A stretch of DNA of 17,500 bases, from assembly GCA_012295275.1 (NCBI GenBank), contig CM022676.1, forward strand, positions 6,839,719 to 6,857,218, in the 5' to 3' direction. Below, piece after piece: positions 17,001-17,500 of the stretch (positions within the stretch are counted from its first letter, which is position 1; each line of letters begins with the position of its first letter). The translations under genes were made by a program, and so were the position numbers. The notes under the pieces are model-generated. The model was not told where the DNA came from. It searched no databases and was given only the letters and a program-made list of their open reading frames with translations. This stretch comes from Chrysomallon squamiferum (lineage: Eukaryota; Mollusca; Gastropoda; Neomphalida; Peltospiridae).

Positions 17001-17259
17001 TCTCTTTATGACACAACAAATATGAATATTTGCATAAATCTGCACACCCAAAATTTGATTTGATACATATTTCTCTGTAATTATTTTAAAAGATCTTTGT
17101 TTTCACAGAATCCCTAATTTGAAATACAGATTCTCACATATTTGTATTACGGAATTTTTTATTTTATTTCTTAAATTTTTCACAGATTCATTGAAGGGGC
17201 TCGTGTTGACAATGCTACTCTGGAAGGCAGCTCCATCAGGGTTTTTCTTGACATGACCA
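8632..17259 (+). CDS. ABC transporter, ABCH/ABCG23-like half transporter (12 exons, 3' incomplete)
   Basis: Twelve exons join in frame: 8632-8759, 10199-10358, 10692-10846, 11885-11992, 12284-12380, 13315-13389, 14239-14361, 14999-15095, 15450-15558, 15921-16083, 16564-16667 and 17186-17259. They give 1393 nt, or 464 residues plus one base of the next codon. All introns are GT-AG. The order is NBD then TMD: A-loop Tyr near residue 21, Walker A GPSGCGKT at 48-55, Q-loop Gln96, LSGGQ at 147-151, Walker B LLILD at 167-171 with catalytic Glu172, D-loop Asp178, switch His206. A linker (about 242-350), TM1 (about 352-372) and the start of an extracellular loop follow. The family knowledge is that ABCH/ABCG23-like proteins (including Drosophila snustorr and oskyddad, linked to lipid barrier formation) are half transporters that dimerise. 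The substrate here is unknown. The start has A at -3, G at +4 and an in-frame TAA at 8602. The remaining TMD lies beyond the window. Confidence 0.93.
8760..10198 (+). other. intron 1 (1439 nt), AT-rich with many microsatellites
   Basis: Donor gttagt, acceptor ctcttag. Holds (AATA)n near 9311-9336, (TTA)n at about 9586-9629, poly(T) at about 9770-9794, and (TTG)/(TTA) triplets at 9995-10150 near the acceptor. No second gene is seen inside. Confidence 0.85.
10199..10358 (+). CDS. ABC transporter exon 2 (residues 43-96), Walker A
   Basis: Carries [17 protein letters not shown], with the P-loop GPSGCGKT at residues 48-55 that binds ATP phosphates, and continues to VGYMPQ. Gln96 is the Q-loop glutamine and ends the exon at phase 0. 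The acceptor is ctcttag at 10192-10198 and the donor gtaaaa at 10359. The Walker A is canonical, so ATP binding is expected. Confidence 0.95.
10359..10691 (+). other. intron 2 (333 nt)
   Basis: AT-rich, no feature beyond AAATT repeats after the donor and TTTA repeats near the acceptor. Confidence 0.88.
10692..10846 (+). CDS. ABC transporter exon 3 (residues 97-148), helical subdomain
   Basis: Begins [14 protein letters not shown] directly after the Q-loop and ends LIEQL just before the signature motif. This is the alpha-helical subdomain that touches the transmembrane domain. The acceptor is tttctttag ending at 10691 and the donor gtcagt at 10847. The last two bases, AG, pair with the first base of exon 4 to make the Ser of LSGGQ, so the signature is split by intron 3. 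Confidence 0.93.
11116..11365 (+). repeat. array of CTCATGAATATTTATT modules (intron 3)
   Basis: Core atgaatattt occurs at 11152, 11179, 11227, 11252, 11288 and 11318, with a variant (ttgaatattt) at 11356. Two more copies are at 11766 and 11863, the last being the functional exon 4 branch-point region. In the copies at 11179, 11318, 11766 and 11863 the distance from this A to the last G of a following AG is exactly 21 nt. Some copies are followed by exon-4-like bases: TGAAGAGTGACA after 11200, and TGAAGGTCAGAATC at 11136. Confidence 0.85.
11766..11862 (+). pseudogene. tandem pseudo-copy of the exon 4 acceptor and exon 4 start (97 bp)
   Basis: The pseudo-exon starts at 11788, exactly 97 bp before real exon 4. 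Its first ~49 nt match exon 4 at about 42 positions (my count). The acceptor cttgcag is intact. In the exon 4 frame the copy reads GG-stop because CAG became TAG, then [14 protein letters not shown], close to the real [14 protein letters not shown]. No good donor was found inside the unit. Confidence 0.85.
11885..11992 (+). CDS. ABC transporter exon 4 (residues 148-184), signature, Walker B and D-loop
   Basis: Encodes [19 protein letters not shown], then [13 protein letters not shown]: signature at 147-151, Walker B Asp171, catalytic Glu172 and D-loop Asp178. The acceptor is ttccttgcag ending at 11884 and the donor gtttac at 11993 is weak. It ends with AG, completed by A in exon 5 to give Arg184. 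The 5' end of this exon and its acceptor have degraded tandem copies upstream in intron 3, described separately. At 108 nt, skipping would keep the frame but remove the ATPase core. Confidence 0.94.
11993..12283 (+). other. intron 4 (291 nt) with (TG)n(TA)n before the acceptor
   Basis: Contains interrupted (TG)n at about 12176-12238 and (TA)n at about 12239-12266, ending only about 17 nt before the exon 5 acceptor. Confidence 0.88.
12284..12380 (+). CDS. ABC transporter exon 5 (residues 184-216), H-loop
   Basis: Reads [20 protein letters not shown] followed by [12 protein letters not shown]. His206 is the switch histidine, and [10 protein letters not shown] is very typical of ABCH/ABCG23-like NBDs. 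The acceptor tcatttag ends at 12283 immediately downstream of a long (TG)n(TA)n tract. The donor gtaagt at 12381 is a perfect consensus. At 97 nt, skipping would shift the frame and remove the H-loop. Confidence 0.94.
12429..12441 (+). repeat. AAGGGAGATAACT motif, copy 2
   Basis: Identical 13-mer to the inverted copy at 8538, here in intron 5. Confidence 0.5.
12780..12979 (+). mobile_element. mariner-like deletion derivative (MITE-like)
   Basis: A perfect 23-bp inverted repeat, ATGAAGATTTTTATTTAGAT plus ACA, lies at 12780-12802 and, inverted, at 12934-12956. Between them sits the C-terminal tail of a transposase with its stop codon. On the right the repeat continues through gttgcgtgacttctgggaca and ends accg|TA, so the reverse strand reads cggtgtcccagaag, like the termini of several Tc1/mariner groups. 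The outer part of the left repeat is replaced by A/AT simple sequence. No full transposase remains. Confidence 0.75.
12814..12906 (+). pseudogene. mariner transposase C-terminal remnant
   Basis: Thirty codons plus [23 protein letters not shown] then [10 protein letters not shown]. The ending [13 protein letters not shown]-stop resembles the typical mariner tail (C-I-x-A-x-G-x-x-F-E-x-L-L). A stop at 12805 closes the frame upstream, so only this tail is kept. It has no catalytic residues. Confidence 0.72.
13018..13121. repeat. 38-bp near-perfect inverted repeat with 28-nt spacer
   Basis: Arms 13018-13055 and 13084-13121 match at 37 of 38 positions. They begin AAAGAATATAAATTAATAAA and end ATGTTAGA at the loop side. 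A smaller hairpin (ctttgt ... acaaag around TA repeats, 12991-13021) abuts on the left. It may be a MITE or cruciform; no clear target-site duplication was found. Confidence 0.8.
13315..13389 (+). CDS. ABC transporter exon 6 (residues 217-241), end of NBD
   Basis: Encodes [15 protein letters not shown] and then QYSMN. This is the last NBD strand and the start of the C-terminal NBD helix, as in ABCH/ABCG23-like proteins. The acceptor attttag ends at 13314 and the donor gtaagc is at 13390. It is 75 nt long with phase 0 on both sides, so it could be skipped without a frameshift. Confidence 0.92.
13390..14238 (+). other. intron 6 (849 nt) with tandem repeat
   Basis: Starts with TGA/TGT/ACT triplets (about 13405-13545). 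The remainder is a diverged tandem repeat that reaches the exon 7 acceptor. Confidence 0.85.
13540..14225 (+). repeat. diverged ~90-135 bp tandem repeat in intron 6
   Basis: A recurring theme of TTTATAAACAAAGAAATT, then ATCC(A/T)CAATATATTT, then ACCTCTTATTCATATAAA starts near 13542, 13731, 13826, 13916, 14050 and 14153. Spacing varies with A/T expansions. The last unit runs into the acceptor of exon 7. Confidence 0.65.
14239..14361 (+). CDS. ABC transporter exon 7 (residues 242-282), NBD end and linker
   Basis: Starts [14 protein letters not shown], the conserved final NBD helix, then runs into a low-conservation linker with the acidic cluster DDDE (258-261) and ends VYHRH. The linker is cytosolic, between NBD and TMD. 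The acceptor ttttttag ends at 14238 and the donor gtaagt is at 14362. It is 123 nt, phase 0 on both sides. Confidence 0.9.
14362..14998 (+). other. intron 7 (637 nt)
   Basis: AT-rich, with A-rich tract 14709-14755 and TTTA repeats before the acceptor. It contains the candidate microexon at 14608-14628. Confidence 0.85.
14608..14628 (+). CDS. candidate optional 21-nt microexon (KDLRRHQ)
   Basis: The 21 nt follow ttattttcaaag and precede gtaagtgat, a perfect donor consensus. They encode KDLRRHQ in phase 0, exactly matching the phase-0 junction between exons 7 and 8, so inclusion would add seven basic residues to the linker. The acceptor AG is plausible, though the CAAAG context is only moderate. 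No transcript evidence is available; this is inference from splice signals and phase. Confidence 0.3.
14999..15095 (+). CDS. ABC transporter exon 8 (residues 283-315), linker with ERTPLL
   Basis: Linker exon beginning [16 protein letters not shown]290-RTP-L294-L295 fits the [DE]xxxL[LI] acidic dileucine signal recognised by AP adaptors for endosomal or lysosomal sorting. The rest, [17 protein letters not shown], is polar and unstructured-looking. The acceptor tttcctag ends at 14998 and the donor gtgaat is at 15096. It ends at phase 1 (G, joined to AT as Asp315). Two decayed copies of its 3' end and donor side lie in intron 8. Confidence 0.88.
15071..15372 (+). repeat. triplicated exon 8 3' end and donor side
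   Basis: Unit 1 starts in exon 8 at 15071 and crosses the true donor at 15096. Unit 2 (about 15162-15235) repeats CAGAAAA...TTTGATGGTGAATATT, keeping a GT at 15191. Unit 3 (about 15298-15372) repeats CAGAAAAAATG...AAAGATGAATGTT, where the GT is lost. Units 2 and 3 also share TTAACTGA and GTTAAGATAAATAA. AAT and CAA/CAG triplet expansions separate the units. Confidence 0.75.
15096..15449 (+). other. intron 8 (354 nt)
   Basis: Donor gtgaat, acceptor ttttcacag. Most of it is the two decayed exon-8-end copies plus triplet repeats. Confidence 0.88.
15450..15558 (+). CDS. ABC transporter exon 9 (residues 315-351), pre-TM1 region
   Basis: Encodes [20 protein letters not shown], then [15 protein letters not shown]. 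This is the cytosolic stretch ahead of the first membrane helix; the basic [10 protein letters not shown] just before TM1 is typical of the family. The acceptor ttttcacag ends at 15449 and the donor gttagt is at 15559, the same donor hexamer as exon 1. It ends in GG, completed by A as Gly351. Confidence 0.91.
15559..15920 (+). other. intron 9 (362 nt)
   Basis: AT-rich, with TTTA repeats (about 15590-15615 and 15740-15765). Nothing else is seen. Confidence 0.88.
15921..16083 (+). CDS. ABC transporter exon 10 (residues 351-405), TM1 and start of extracellular loop
   Basis: [20 protein letters not shown] is TM1 (about 352-371), followed by [18 protein letters not shown], which is characteristic of the ABC2_membrane_3-type TMD with a long extracellular domain after TM1. 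The sequon N400-N-T lies in the extracellular part. The acceptor tattttcag ends at 15920 and the donor gtagat is at 16084. The exon ends at phase 0. Confidence 0.93.
16084..16563 (+). other. intron 10 (480 nt) with (TTA)n and interrupted (CA)n
   Basis: (TTA)n at about 16097-16132 and several interrupted CA blocks from about 16276 to 16380. No gene on either strand. Confidence 0.88.
16564..16667 (+). CDS. ABC transporter exon 11 (residues 406-440), extracellular loop
   Basis: Reads [20 protein letters not shown], then [14 protein letters not shown]. Sequons occur at N410 (NLT) and N432 (NFS), fitting an extracellular location. The acceptor tctcccag ends at 16563. The donor at 16668 (gtggtg) is weak, but it is the one that gives AG+A for Arg440 and keeps the frame into exon 12. 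Confidence 0.9.
16668..17185 (+). other. intron 11 (518 nt) with (TC)n
   Basis: (TC)n at about 16915-17003 with TATC interruptions. A second, unused-looking acceptor (tgttttcacag) ends at 17108, 77 nt before the true one. Confidence 0.88.
17186..17259 (+). CDS. ABC transporter exon 12 (residues 440-464+), extracellular loop
   Basis: Encodes [20 protein letters not shown] then LDMT. Sequon N449 (NAT). The family usually continues LDMTNQQI, which fits the final A being the first base of an Asn codon in exon 13 beyond the window. The acceptor tttttcacag ends at 17185 and the donor gtgagt at 17260 is a perfect consensus. A second good acceptor lies at 17108. Confidence 0.9.
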
Positions 17260-17500
17260 GTGAGTGAGAGAATACTAAAATATTCATCAGTTATAAAAAA
17301 TAGTTAATCTTATCACTACCACTGTGAATCCCAGCTTCTAGGTTCAAAACTTAGAAGTAGACAGTCATCAAGCATGGATCAAGACTTTTTAAAAAATGTG
17401 ATACAAAATAGCCAGAGATTCTGTTAAAACTAAATTTAATATGACTTACAAAACAAAAATTTGAATGTGGTTGAAGTAACTGATATCCAGACATTGTACA
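17260..17500 (+). other. intron 12, 5' part
   Basis: Begins gtgagt and runs to the window edge without another recognisable exon. Confidence 0.8.

Overview
The window is animal nuclear DNA. It is very AT-rich, has long microsatellites and homopolymers, and carries one spliced gene on the + strand with GT-AG introns. Inference: a mollusc, probably a cephalopod (octopus-like genomes have this simple-sequence load). A short motif recalled as common in mollusc genomes, AAGGGAGATAACT, occurs twice. Species was not determined.

Layout: positions 1-8600 hold no gene I can support. They contain a 19-21 bp minisatellite (about 463-1137), homopolymer and dinucleotide blocks, a CpG-containing unique stretch (about 2690-3620) with E-box and CRE sites, a large (TAA)/(TTA) block (4700-4920), and an isolated 68-nt hairpin (6366-6433).

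From 8632 to the right edge lies the 5' two-thirds of an ABC transporter of the ABCH / ABCG23-like type. Twelve coding exons join in frame with consistent phases into 464 residues, and the gene continues past the window. The nucleotide-binding domain is complete: A-loop, Walker A, Q-loop, LSGGQ, Walker B, D-loop and H-loop. A variable cytosolic linker with an acidic dileucine signal (ERTPLL) follows, then transmembrane helix 1 and the start of a large extracellular loop with four N-glycosylation sequons.

The most unusual part is in the introns. Intron 3 carries about nine copies of a CTCATGAATATTTATT module that rebuilds the branch point and 3' splice site of exon 4; one copy is an 86%-identical pseudo-exon with an in-frame stop. 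Intron 8 carries two decayed copies of the 3' end and donor side of exon 8. Intron 6 holds a diverged tandem repeat of about 90-135 bp that runs up to the exon 7 acceptor. Intron 7 has a candidate 21-nt in-frame microexon. Intron 5 holds a mariner-like deletion derivative that keeps the last ~30 transposase codons, followed by a near-perfect 38-bp inverted repeat. Together these suggest a gene whose splice junctions have repeatedly been copied by local tandem duplication.
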